Source: Ochotona curzoniae (taxonomy: Eukaryota > Chordata > Mammalia > Lagomorpha > Ochotonidae). Taken from it: DNA of 64,000 bases. Made by a program: the position numbers and the translations under genes. This document shows, one piece after another, positions 35,823 through 46,250 of the stretch. Numbering within the stretch: the stretch's first letter is position 1; each line of letters opens with the position of its first letter. The stretch spans positions 80,840,894-80,904,893 of the forward strand of contig NW_024467119.1 in assembly GCF_017591425.1 (NCBI RefSeq). Reading direction: 5' to 3'. The notes below the pieces were generated by a model. It saw only the letters and a list, made by a program, of their open reading frames with translations, made no database searches and was not told where the DNA came from.

Positions 35823-37525
35823 TAAATGCTACTGGCCAATATTCTTGATGAGCATAAAATTAAAAATCATGGATGAAATAATAGCAGATTTGAATCCAAC
35901 CACACATTAGAAAGAAAATTCAATATGATAAATTGGGATTCATTCTAGGAAAGCAAGATTAGGTCTATAAACACAAATCAATAAGCATGATACACCATGT
36001 CAACAGAATAAAAGACAAAAGTACTGTTCATTTTAGTAGATGCAGAAAAGGCATCTGATAAAATTCAACATTCGTTTATGATAAAATTCTCCAAACTTAG
36101 GTATTAAAGAAATACATCTCAATGATACATGATCAGAGTAGAGCTGAAAACTTTCTCTGTGAGAGCTGGAATAAGAAAAGAATACCAAATCTTCCTACTT
36201 TATCCAATGAAATACTGGAAACCTTAGCCAGAGCAAGTAAGTGAGAGAAAACAATATAAGGACAAGCACACTGGAAAGGAGAAATTCAAATAATCACTCT
36301 TTGCAGATCATAAGGATGTCATAAAAATTATTAAAATAAATGAATTCTGCAAAAGTTGCAGTATTAAAAACTACACGAAAATTGAGTTACAATATATCAA
36401 TAGTGAATCATGTAAGAAAAAAATCTCATTTCTTACAGCTATCAGAAAACAAAATATATAGGAATGTATTTAGCTACAGAAGTGAAAAATATCTACAATG
36501 AAAACTATAAATCACTAATGAAAGAAACTGAGGAAGACACAAAGCAGTGGATAGTCCACGACCATGGATTGGAATGATCAGTACCACCCAAAATTTCATC
36601 AATATTCATTATACTCCCTATGAAAATATCAATCGCCAAAGAAATCTTGATTTTGCACCAAGGAGGAAAAGTTATATCACCTCATTTTGAAATTTATTAC
36701 AAAGCCACAGGGATTGAAACAGCAGGTGTTGGCATGATAGCAGGCGTAAGGACCAATGGAGCCAACTAGGAAGCTGAGAAGTAAAGCTACACATCTAAGT
36801 TAACTGATTTTCCAAAGGATGCTACATACACATAATGAAGAGGAGAAGCTCATACTGCTGGGCAAAAACGATGTTCACAGTCAAGTGAAACTCAACCCCT
36901 TTTTCACCATGGACATAGTCAACTCAAAATGGATTAAAGACCTAAATTTGGGGCTTGAAACTATAGAACCACTAGAAGAAAACAGAAGAAATGCTTCAGG
37001 ACATTGGAATGGGCAAAGATTTTTGGATAAGAGCCTAAAAGCACAGGAAATTAAGATAAAAACAGACAAGTAGGATTCCACCGAACTAAAACACTTCTGC
37101 ACAACAAAGAAAACAGTTAACACAGGGAAGAGAAAACCTATAGAATAGAAGAAAACATCTGCAAACTTTTTATCTGGAATGATATAAACAGAATGAACTC
37201 AACAACTTAATCACCGAAAGGAAATCGTCTACATTTTAAGTGGAGAATAGATCACTCCAATGCCCAACAGTTCCATGAAAAGATGTTCCCATCACTAGTG
37301 ATCTGGGCAGTGTGAATCAAAACCACAGGAGATAAAGCCTCACTCCAGTTAGACTGGCTATTAACAATAAAACCCACCAAGCAGGACCAGTGCTGGGGAG
37401 GACGCAGAGAACAGGGAAACCACTCACAACATCCGAGGGAATCTGTATTAGCACAGTCCCGGTGGAGATCAGTGTAGAGAGCGCTGTAGGAATTAAAAAT
37501 ACAACTCCATGTGATCCCATACTGC

Positions 37526-37527
<2 letters not shown>

Positions 37528-37571
<44 letters not shown>

Positions 37572-37585
37572 TGTGTGTGTGTGCA
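37528..37585 (+). repeat. (GT)n microsatellite within the old L1
   Basis: About 20 GT units, one GAGT interruption, then six more. It interrupts L1 ORF2-derived sequence. Confidence 0.97.
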
Positions 37586-38544
37586 TGCAGATATTTTCAA
37601 AGGAAATTAAATAAGCCTGTTGAAGATATGTCCAAACTCCCATTAAACTTGCAGAACTACTCACAATAGTCAAGAATGGAAACGACCAAAAAACTACGGT
37701 ATATACACACGGGAGAATTTTAGTTAGCCATTAAAAGACAAAACCTTGTCGTTTTCAATGACATATGGAACCAGGACACTGTGCTAAATGAGGTAAGCTA
37801 AGCACAGGAAGTCTGCTGTTGCACGGTCTCATTCATGTTAAGAAAAATTGAACTCACAGACATTGAGAACAGAATGAGGGCGGGAGGTTGAAAGGCTACT
37901 GGGAGTAAGAGGGAAGAAGGTTCATTTGTAACCTTATGGGACTTTGAATGTTTGCACCATAAGGAAATAGTAAATCTCCTGATTTGAACATGACATAATT
38001 TATACATGTTTTGAAATGTTACATAACACGCCCTAAATGTATACATTTTAATATACCAGTTAAAAATAAACTGCAGGGTGGACTCACATTTTCAGCAAAC
38101 TTAAATAGCCTGCAGGCATCCAGGTACAGCATGATGAATGGGACCACAGACTGAAGACAACATACAAAAAGCACCACAGGATGCAATACAGCCCCAGGTT
38201 GCTGCAACATGCCTTCCTCTCAGTTCTGCTTTCCTTCTCCCCTGCCTTTAACACTTGTTCTCAAGTTCAAAGGTCACATAAAGTGAAGTCCTACAGTGAA
38301 TAAGTAAAGAAATATATGTTGTTCTACCTTAAGATCTTACACCAAAAAACTTAGTTCCTAGGTCTCCTGTGAAGATCCTAAACCAGGCAATGCTATCAAA
38401 CATTCTCAGATGTTACATGAGCAACGTGAAAAACTTATGACAAAAAAAAAAATGAAAACAGGAAAAGTATTACAGATCACATTTAATGTTTTTGTTTTTA
38501 GCTTACAGCAGATTAATCATAATAATTATTTATTATACAATTAT

Positions 38545-39182
38545 AATAATTTGCCAGGTAGAGTTACGTGGGCGGGGGGGGTGGAGTTAGGGAAGGAGAA
38601 ATCTTTCAGCCACCAGTTCACTCCCCAGATGGCCACAGTAGCCTGGGTATGATTCAGGCCAAGACCAGCTTTTTCCAGATCTTCCATGTGGGTGCAGGGG
38701 CCTGAGCACTTGAGAAATCTTCTGCTACTTTCCCAGGCACATCACAGCGAGCTGGATCAGAAGTGGAGCAGTTTGGCCTGGCAGGGTGCTAAATCCTTGC
38801 ATGGCATGTGCCAGGATCCCATATGAACATCACCTCAGGTCCTGGCAGCTCCACTTCCCATCCAGCTCCCTGCTTGTGGCCTGGGAAGCAGTCGAGGACG
38901 GCCCAAAGCTTTGGGACTTTGCACCTCTGTGGGAGACCCAGAAGAAATTCCTGGCTCCTGGCTTCAACTCAGTTCCAGTTCTGGCCGTTCGGTCACTTGG
39001 GGAGTGAATCAGCAGATGAAAAATCTTTTTCTCTGTCTCACCTTCTGTCTATGAATCTGCCTTTCCAATAAAAATAAAACAAATTTTTAAAAAGAAGTGC
39101 AGCGGCCAGGACTCAAATCAGTGTGCATATTGGATAACAGCGCCTCAGGTGTGGCTTTATATGCTACACCACAATGCTGACC
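38545..39182 (-). mobile_element. Old reverse CSINE split by a younger forward CSINE
   Basis: The outer element is 38545-38773 (CACCAGTTCACTCCCCAGATGGCC, TTCCCAGGCACATCACAGCG) resuming at 39095-39182 (GGCCAGGACTCAAATCAGTG, CTACACCACAATGCTGACC). The inner insertion interrupts it at AGAAGTGGAGCAG, repeated as AGAAGTGCAGCGG on the far side. Confidence 0.85.
38774..39093 (+). mobile_element. CSINE nested in an older CSINE
   Basis: Forward copy: TTGGCCTGGCAGGGTGC head, CAGGATCCCATATGAACATC, GGAGTGAATCAGCAGATG, and CTTTCCAATAAAAATAAAAC tail, flanked by an aged duplication of AGAAGTGSAGCRG. Confidence 0.9.
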
Positions 39183-39195
39183 CCCCCCCCCCCAC
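39181..39195 (+). repeat. Poly(C) tract
   Basis: Roughly 14 consecutive C residues at the edge of the reverse CSINE. Confidence 0.9.
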
Positions 39196-39354
39196 TTAAC
39201 AATCCCAAGAATATGATAGTGAAAAGCTCCTCTTAGAATAATCATTTATGAGTGTCAGGTTTTAACCGCACTTCAAGTTCTTATGTTCTTGAAGTGCTTA
39301 CGCACAGCTAATTTCCCACAGCCAAGTTCTCTTTTCATGATTAGTCTACCGCAA

Positions 39355-39865
39355 ACCAGACTCTCAGACACAGCAAGGTGCTTGGTAAGTCCTTTATTTC
39401 AGCAGGGTTAAGACCGGGAGTGGGGCATGGAGGGGAAGAAAACTGAAAAGGACACATCTCCTGCCATCGTGGCATCGTGGCTTCCAGGGCAGGGAAAGGG
39501 ACAGGATGGAAGACAGGAGAGCCAGGAGCGACTTGAAGGGAACCGGAGGGAGGAGAAGAGAAGGGGAGGGCGCACACATGGAGATTCATTTACACAACAG
39601 AGGTGAGCCTGCAGGGTGCGGAAGGGGCTTGAGGACCTGACTGCGAGGAGGGGCTGTGGGCGGTCCCAGGGACTGGTCACTAAGATTATCTGAGACAGAG
39701 ATAGGTGGGTCAGGGCTAGGGGGAGGGGCTGCAAGACACTGGGAGAGGGGGTGAGATTTCCAGGTAAAACAAGAGATCTCATAGGTAGATAACCAGAATG
39801 GCACAAATTTTGCTGGCAATGGGAATGGGAAGCAGGAAGTGGAGCCAGGTCCAAGGTGGGATGTT
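39355..39865 (-). mobile_element. Probable ERV-like LTR or 3' end of a retroelement
   Basis: On the minus strand there is a pyrimidine-rich 400 bp block, then CTGAAATAAAGGACTTACCAAG (AATAAA at 39398-39393), CACCTTGCTGTGTCTGAGAG and TCTGGTTTGCGG, the pattern of an LTR R/U5. No clear TATA box or flanking duplication was found. A retrotransposed 3' UTR is an alternative. It is in the same orientation as the cadherin gene. Confidence 0.45.
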
Positions 39866-40079
39866 CAAATCACTCCTCACAATGAGTATGCATTAGATGT
39901 GTTTTATGTGCATTTTCCCCTTTTAAGGTTTTTTTTTTTTCTTTGTTGTATCCAGCTTATAGCAACGAAGCAGCATGACAGGTTCTGATCCTGAACCACA
40001 CAGCTCAGCTGCTAACACATTCCTGGCTACACTTTGCTCTAAGCTGCTTTTTTCTTCAGCAATAGGTAATTAAATACAA

Positions 40080-40225
40080 GAGTACTTCAAAAAGTTCATA
40101 GAAATGGGATTCAAAGACATTTATTTTGAAGCAAAAAAAAATATATATCAAACTTCAAGCATAAAAAAGGCTCTTCAAAAAGTTCCTGGAAATGCTTATT
40201 GTGAAAAAAATATGCAAATATTTCA
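40080..40225 (+). repeat. Short mariner-like repeat, copy 4
   Basis: GAGTACTTCAAAAAGTTCATAG (40080s) and GGCTCTTCAAAAAGTTCCTGG (about 40170) form a direct repeat roughly 85 bp apart, with CATTTATTTTGAAGCAAAAA between. This is the best-preserved copy in the window. Confidence 0.55.
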
Positions 40226-40309
40226 TTTTTTTCTTTGTCAACAAAGCAAGCATATCTTCTAAGTTCATTCTTTCTGGTTTTTCAGATTTATTTATTTAAT
40301 ATACTCTTT

Positions 40310-40965
40310 AAAGCTTTATTATTATCTGAGGGTCAAATTTACAGAGAGGAGGAAAGATACAAAGAGTGCTATCTTCCATCTACTGGATCACTCCCCAAAT
40401 GGCCACAAAGCCTCAGCTGCAACAATCCAAAGCCAGGAGGCAGAAGCTTCTTCTGGTCTCCCATATGCGTACAAGGACCCTGAGCAATCCTCTGTCGCTG
40501 TCCTAGGACATAAGTAGGGAGCTAGATAAAAAATGGATCAACTGGGCCCGGCGCAGTGGCGCAAGTGGTTAAGGTCCTCACCTTGCACGCCCGGGATCCC
40601 ATATGGGCACCGATTCTAGTCCCGACAGCCCCGCTTCCCATCCAGCTCCCTGCCTGTGGCCCGGGAGAGCAGTCAAGGATGGCCCAAGGCTTTGGGACCC
40701 TGCACCCATGTGGGAGACCCAGAAGAAGTCCCTGGATCCTGGCTTTGGATCGGCATAGCATTGGCCGTTGTGCTCACTTGGGGAGTGAATCATCGGACGG
40801 AAGATCTTCCTCTCTGTCTCTCCTCTCTGTATATCTGCCTTTCCAATAAAAAAAATAATAAAAATAAATCTTTAAAAAAAATGGATCAACTTAGACTGAA
40901 ACTGGAAAAATGGGTTCCTAGCACTGTAGGTGGAGGATTAGCCTGTTAGGCTACCATGCAGGCCC
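40310..40965 (-). mobile_element. Old reverse CSINE split by a young forward CSINE
   Basis: The outer element is 40310-40543 (GGATCACTCCCCAAATGGCC, TTCTGGTCTCCCATATGCG, AAGTAGGGAGCTAG) and 40881-40965 (ACTGTAGGTGGAGGATTAGCC, GGCTACCATGCAGGCCCC). Confidence 0.85.
40544..40875 (+). mobile_element. CSINE, young, nested, with target-site duplication
   Basis: Near-consensus forward copy from GGGCCCGGCGCAGTGGCGC to a poly(A) tail. The 16-bp duplication AAAAAATGGATCAACT occurs at 40528-40543 and 40876-40891, exactly preserved. Confidence 0.96.
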
Positions 40966-41115
40966 CAATATTTACTTATTTGAAAGGCAGAGTTACAGCA
41001 GGAAAGGGAAAAGGCAAAGGCTGTTGTGGATACTTGGGAGTGAACCAGCAAATGAAGGATCTTTCTATCTCTCCTTTTCTCTGTAAATGCTTTTCCAGTA
41101 AAAATAAATAATTTT
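40966..41115. mobile_element. Second fold-back CSINE: reverse tail joined to forward tail
   Basis: TTTACTTATTTGAAAGGCAGAGTTACAGCAGG is the 3' end of a reverse CSINE. Within about 50 bp it turns into GGAGTGAACCAGCAAATGAAGGATC and TTTTCCAGTAAAAATAAATAATT, the 3' end of a forward CSINE. The central body of both is missing. Confidence 0.65.
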
Positions 41116-42148
41116 TTTTTTTTAGAAAATGAAACATAAAAGCAACAAAAAGTGGTCTGTTTGGTATAGTTTGACAGTGAACTAAGAGACGGGCATATAG
41201 TCTGGCAGGTTAGCTGCCCATCTCCCACCCCCACGTGCCTGAGATTAGAGTTGTGGGAGAAGCTCCTGCTTCCAGTTCTAGAGTGAATCAGTGCTTTTGG
41301 GGAGTGAATCGGCAGATGGCAACTCTTTGTCTGCTTACCAACTTGGGCCTGTCAGAGTGCCAGGGAAGAACTGGTCCCCTTGGTGAATTATCATCCAGCT
41401 CAAGAAGATAAAATCAATCAGGCTGCATGTATATGTGAGTTTGCTAAAGGATGGATTGAAAGTTCCACAGGGCACGGTGGAAGGGCTGTCCTGGTAGGGG
41501 ATGGATTCTGAGTAAGGAGTACCTGAACAGGGCAGGAATGAAAATGTGGATAATAAAGAAAGGTGGGAGGCTTAGCTTTCATGAGTAAGAAATAGGCAAA
41601 GTGGTTTTTAAGACATCTGGAGATTAATCCTGGTCATATATTAAAGGGTGGCAGGCAATCAATTTTAAGACATTGACCCGGTTAGCTAGTTCTAAAACGT
41701 CGGGCAAGTAGGGAATTGCTGCTTCCTGAAATGGGTGGGTAATGGTGACCAATGAAATAAAACACAACATTTGAACACTTTTTGTAAAATGAGATAAGCA
41801 TCCATTCAGATGAATGTATTCTTTTACTCAGCAAGTGTGTTCATGATAGTCCTGTATTGCACACAAACTATGTAGGACAATTTCAGTGTCCAACTTTCAC
41901 CATGAGTGTATCCTAGTGCAATGGTAAAGAGCTAAATCAATTAACTTTATAAATTGCTCTGATAAAATCCTCCCTTAAGCCTACAGTGGTGAGAGAGAGA
42001 GTGCAAATGCTTTATCTCAGACACCTTCTCAGTTACTGCATATACCAAATTCCCAAGAAAGAATGTTAATAAACACATAGTTATGTATTACACACACACA
42101 CACAAATGCAGCATATATCAGAATTCATTTGGTAAAAGTGCATAGGGA
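41116..42148. other. Unassigned intronic sequence
   Basis: A CSINE-like scrap (GGGGAGTGAATCGGCAGATGGC) occurs near 41298; otherwise nothing recognised. Confidence 0.45.
42085..42104 (+). repeat. (CA)n microsatellite, short
   Basis: TTACACACACACACACAAATG. Confidence 0.85.
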
Positions 42149-42479
42149 GGGGCTGGCGCTGTGGCCCAATAAGTGCTAGCAGTCCACATGTACACCAGTT
42201 TCAGTCTTAGTTGCTCCATTTTCAGTATAGCTCTCTGACAATGCACCTGGGAAAGCAGAGGAAGACAGCCCAAATGTCTGGGCCTTTGCACCCCCGTGGG
42301 AGATCAGGTGATGCTCCTGAGCCTGGCTTCAACCTAGCCCACCCCTGGTTGGTGCAATCCCTTGGGGAGTGAAGATCTCTTTCTTTCTCAAACACACACA
42401 CATATTCTCTTTCCCTTTTTTTCTCCCTCCCCCTAACTGATTTTCAAAGAATAAATACAACTTTTCTTTAAAAAAAAAT
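42149..42479 (+). mobile_element. CSINE, old
   Basis: Forward copy: GGGGCTGGCGCTGTGGCCC head, CCTTTGCACCCCCGTGGGAG, CCTTGGGGAGTGAAG, a short CA tract, and TTTTCAAAGAATAAATACAAC tail. Confidence 0.88.
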
Positions 42480-43493
42480 GGAGAAAAGAAGAAATGAAAA
42501 ATAAGGATGTAATACTTAGATTATAAGACTTTATTGTAAAGAAGCATTTGATCCCGTTATGAGATTTTATGGCATTCTGAGGACTTCTCTGTAGCAGATA
42601 AATAACAGGAACAGGAGCTGCAGATAGAGAATGTTGCAGAAGCAATCTCAACAGAGTAGGAGAAATCATGGAGTTAAAAACTATCGACAGTCATCACAAA
42701 GATAAATAGGGCAGCACAGAGAAGCCCACAGCACAAAGACCATTTTACAAGAGAAATTCTTTTACTAGCAGATAAAAATCATTTAGTGATCGTGGACAAA
42801 CGGGTTCTCAGCAGGTTTGTTGTTGTTGGTTTTGTTTGTTTTTGCCAAAGGGCTCTCAGGACATTCATTAAACAGAGAAAGGATCAAAGAAGAAAACACA
42901 AATTGTTGAGGTAATTAGGTAAAGTGAAAGGGCTTTGGCCAAGGCACAGTCTATTGTCTTAAACAATTCATTATGGCTTGGAATTCAGCACCTTGAATCT
43001 AAAACATCTTGCCTGAATCATTTATTGCTTACATGTCATTAGGATTGCTTTCAGAGGCAGCCGACTGAGTCATCACCAACACTGTGCTCCTCACCTAGGC
43101 CCTGTCTTGGGTTGTATCTTTCAGAGAGCCGTGAGCTGTTGGCAGACCCTGCCCGGAATAATTACAACACATACAGATGTCAGCCCACTGAAACTTCCCA
43201 GTCTGTCACAGAGGAAAGCCAGTAAGATGCTGCAGTCAACAGATGAACACTATACCCCACCATCACCTGTGTATGCATGTCTATTGATGTGTTCTCTATG
43301 TCTGTCCATACACACAGACTCACAAGATATGTGAGTGTTGCCCAACCTCCACGTATTCTGAAGTGAACATCAAGAATACTAGAGGTAGTTTCAAGTATAA
43401 GCAGAGAGACCATCAGGAAGCTGGTAAAAGGAGAAAAGGAGGGAGAGAAGAAAGGCTTTTCTAGAATTTGTCTTTAAAAATGCCTCCTTGAAG
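42480..43493. other. Unassigned intronic sequence
   Basis: No repeat or coding signal seen beyond short T/G runs. Confidence 0.5.
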
Positions 43494-43790
43494 CAGACAT
43501 TTAGAGTAGTAGTGAGGACACATCATGGGATGCTTGAATCCTGTATCAGAAGTGCCCAGGTTGAAGTGCTGGCTCTGCGCCCGACTCCAGCTTCCTATTG
43601 ATGTGTCTCTGGAGGCAGCAAGGGAGGGCTCCAGTAAGTTGCTTTCTGCCACCCACCTGAAAGACTCAGAGTTCTTCGCTCTCAGCTTTGGCCTGGCCCA
43701 ACCCCAGTCATCCTAGGCTATTGTGAGTGGTAGATTTCTCTCCATGTCTCTTTGCCTTCCAAATCATTCAAATAAATGAATAAACAATGA
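43494..43790 (+). mobile_element. CSINE, old
   Basis: Forward copy: GAGTAGTAGTGAGGACACATC head, GCGCCCGACTCCAGCTTCC, CTGGCCCAACCCCAG, and TTCAAATAAATGAATAAAC tail. Confidence 0.83.
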
Positions 43791-44685
43791 AAATTCACCA
43801 TGGGCTCTGGTGCATCACACTCTGACATGATCACCTGCTTCCAGGAGGTCCCTGTGAGCAGTTCCTTCCTTGGATCTGCATGTGACCTCTGATGCACCAA
43901 ATGGACAGGAGGGCAAGACGGAGAAGGTGACTGAGAATGGAGAAGGCACTGGAGTGTTCAGGCAAGGAGGAATCCCTGAGGCTCAGATAACTCATTTCCA
44001 TACACTACAAGCTAAAAAGACTTTAACTGTAGACATACCATGTTATCCCCCACCATCAAGGTCAAAGGCATTCTCTGAAGATCCCAAGAACAATGGATTG
44101 GTCCTTTTCAGAGGGGCATATTTTCATGGCCCAACCCTTACTTGTGTAACAACAAAGAGCATTTTCAGAAGACTCTCTTGAACTTTAATTCAAGAAATAA
44201 ATAAACAGAAATCCCATACCCACCTCGGACAGGGTCTCAGCTCCCCAGGCTGTGGTGGAGACTGCAGGCCCGTGAGATGTGGGGGCCTTCAGTTCTCCCA
44301 TGACGAACATTGCTTGGTCCTACATGTGGTCATCCAGACTTTGGACAAAGCCCATGCAGTAATGAATTTAGATGCAAGAAAGTGGAAATGATCAATGACT
44401 CTAAATACCTATGAAAGACAGAAGCCTCAAAGACCTTGGTGGAAATGTATTCAAAGTTCAAGATTATCTGAAGTAGTTGGATTTGGAGGAGGAAGGAAAT
44501 CTGTAAATGGAGAGGCAGACTAGAGATTTAGGAAGGAATTTTATAGTTAAAGATGGACTTAATGACACCATTGACAACAGAATGCTGAGGGAAAGAAAAA
44601 AAAACATTTTTCACAGAGTCCTTAGAGTAGGTTCAATATGGAAACACAAGCAAGTTGTTTTAAATGAAATATATGGCTGCATGAG
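43791..44685. other. Unassigned intronic sequence
   Basis: Average composition; a 103-codon plus-strand frame at 43870-44181 has no recognisable motif. Confidence 0.45.
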
Positions 44686-45290
44686 GTAGCTATGTGACAC
44701 AACAACCCTTAAGCTGATGCTTGACAAGCCCACACTTTTCACGGGAGTGTGTGGTTCAAATCCCAGCTATTATGCTACTGGTCCAGTTCTCCCCCTCTCT
44801 CTCTGATTTATTTTATTCTGTTGGAAAGTCAGATTTATAGAGAGAAGGAGAGCAGAAAGATTTTCTGTCTGCTAGTTCACCACCCAAGTGGACAGTGCTG
44901 AGTGGGTCAACTTCCAGGTCTGCCACATGAGGTACAAGGTCCCAAGGTCTTAGGCTATCCTCTCCTGCTTTCCCAGGCTACAAGTAGGGAGCTGGATGGG
45001 AAGTGGAGCAGCAGGGACTTGAACTGGTGCCCACATGAGATCTCGGTGCTTGCAAGGCGAGGATTTAGCCATTAGGTTACTGTTCCAAGTCCCAGCACAG
45101 CTTTCTCTTAATGTGCAACCCTGTCCAGGCTAGTCTCATGGGAGACTCAGCTTGAGTTACTACTGGCTCTTGGTTTCAGCCTGGCCAAGCACTGCCCATT
45201 GCAGCCGTCTGGGAAGTGAACCAGCAAATGGAAGATCTCTGTCTTGTTCTCCCTCTGCCTTTCAAGAAGATGAAAATAAATAGAAGCAAT
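44686..45290 (+). mobile_element. Old forward CSINE split by a reverse CSINE
   Basis: The outer copy is 44686-44797 (GAGGTAGCTATGTGACAC, GGTTCAAATCCCAGCTATTATGC) resuming at 45095-45290 (CAGCACAGCTTTCTCTTAATG, GGAAGTGAACCAGCAAATGG, AAGATGAAAATAAATAG). Confidence 0.83.
44798..45094 (-). mobile_element. Reverse CSINE nested in a forward CSINE
   Basis: It begins with a pyrimidine/T-rich edge and GTTGGAAAGTCAGATTTATAG, then GGTACAAGGTCCCAAGGTCTTAGG, GGGAGCTGGATGGGAAGTGG, GACTTGAACTGGTGCC and CTTGCAAGGCGAGG. Confidence 0.88.
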
Positions 45291-45423
45291 TTTAATATTC
45301 CACTATCAATATTACTAATTAGTATACTACTTAGACCATAAGATACTTTGAAATGAAATAATTTTTTTGTGTATAAAGGTAATTTTAACATGATCTTCTG
45401 AGACTAATTAGAAATAGATGTTT

Positions 45424-45761
45424 GGGGCCCGGCGCGGTGGCGCAAGTGGTTAAAGGTCCTCGCCTTGCACGCCCGGGATCCCATATGGGCGCCGGTTCTA
45501 ATCCCGGCAGCCCCGCTTCCCTTCCAGCTCCCTGCCTGTGGCCCGGGAAGGCAGTCGAGGACGGCCCAAAGCTTTGGGAACCTGCACCCGCGTGGGAGAC
45601 CCGGAAGAGGCTCCTGGCTTCGGATCGGCATAGTATCGGCCCGTTGCGCTCACTTGGGGAGTGAATCATCGGACGGAAGATCTTCCTCTCTGTCTCTCCT
45701 CTCTGTATATCCGCCTTTCCAATGAAAAAATAATAAAAATAAATCTTTAAAAAAAAAAAAA
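45424..45761 (+). mobile_element. CSINE, youngest copy in the window
   Basis: Essentially consensus forward copy: GGCCCGGCGCGGTGGCGC head, intact GC-rich body, CTTTCCAATGAAAAAATAATAAAAATAAATC and a pure A tail. AGAAATAGATGTTTGG is duplicated exactly at 45410-45425 and 45762-45777. It retains the CpG dinucleotides that older copies have lost (for example in GCGCGGTGGCGC, CGCCCGGG and GTCGAGGACGG). Confidence 0.97.
45438..45504 (+). promoter_or_regulatory. RNA polymerase III internal promoter of the young CSINE (A and B boxes)
   Basis: TGGCGCAAGTGG at 45438-45449 fits the tRNA A box, and GGTTCTAATCC at 45494-45504 fits the B box (GGTTCRANNCC). Spacing is 44 bp. Both are intact, so the copy could be transcribed by Pol III; activity is not shown. 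Confidence 0.75.
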
Positions 45762-46250
45762 AGAAATAGATGTTTGGTCATAGCTGTATTGTATTTAAAC
45801 TGCATATTCAACTCCAGGATGATCTACAATTGCCTCTGAATCTATGTATTTCTAAATTGATATTTCTGTGTGTTCAAAATCCTTCAGAAAATTCATGCCA
45901 AAATGTGTTATACAATTTATGGATGATTTTCATGAAAATTTGTTCCACAATGAAGTTAGTTCTTTAGTTAGAAGAATTTCTATTTAGTTATTTGATTCCT
46001 ATATATTTTCTTACACATAAATATTATAAATATATTGCAGTTTTGTTTTTAAATGATTAACTGTTAAAGACATTATTGAACTACTTAGGGACAAAATCTA
46101 TAAATGCATGGTATTTGCCTCAAAATTTTTCAAGAAAGCAAAGTGGAAGTGATACATAAAACAAGGTTGACCAGTTGGCAATGATCATGGTGATGTGTTA
46201 ACAATGATTTGCTTTTGAGTATGTTCAGAATTTCACACACAGAGACTTAC

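Larger units (their letters stand above)
34240..38068 (+). mobile_element. Old L1 (L1M-like), most of ORF2 plus 3' end, split by two CSINEs
   Basis: In order: CAAATATTACTAGATCTAAAG (34301), CTAATAGCTGCAGAACACACATTC (34479), ACAAATCAATAACAAGAAAAATTTGG (34626), CTGACACCACAAAAATACAAAGG (35088), GATGCAGAAAAGGCATCTGATAAAATTCAAC (36040), TGGATTAAAGACCTAAATTTGG (36931) and CCAGTGCTGGGGAGGACGCAG (37387). The 3' end reads AGTTAAAAATAAA at 38058. The reverse-transcriptase region therefore lies in the middle. Stops and frameshifts are everywhere, so it is dead. Confidence 0.87.
30530..46250 (-). other. Intron (phase 0) between the two cadherin exons
   Basis: It is bounded by a GTAAGT donor (46250 downwards) and a CCCCGCAG acceptor (ending at 30530). 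At 15.7 kb it contains many CSINEs, an old L1 body, a short mariner-like repeat family and an LTR-like block. I found no further cadherin-type reading frame in it, though a very short exon could escape notice. Its length is one reason for preferring a large-intron family member to DCHS1. Confidence 0.8.

Noticed and set aside
45438..45504. Possible tRNA gene
   Set aside because: A and B boxes are present, but the sequence continues as a SINE body with an A-rich tail and does not fold as a complete cloverleaf.
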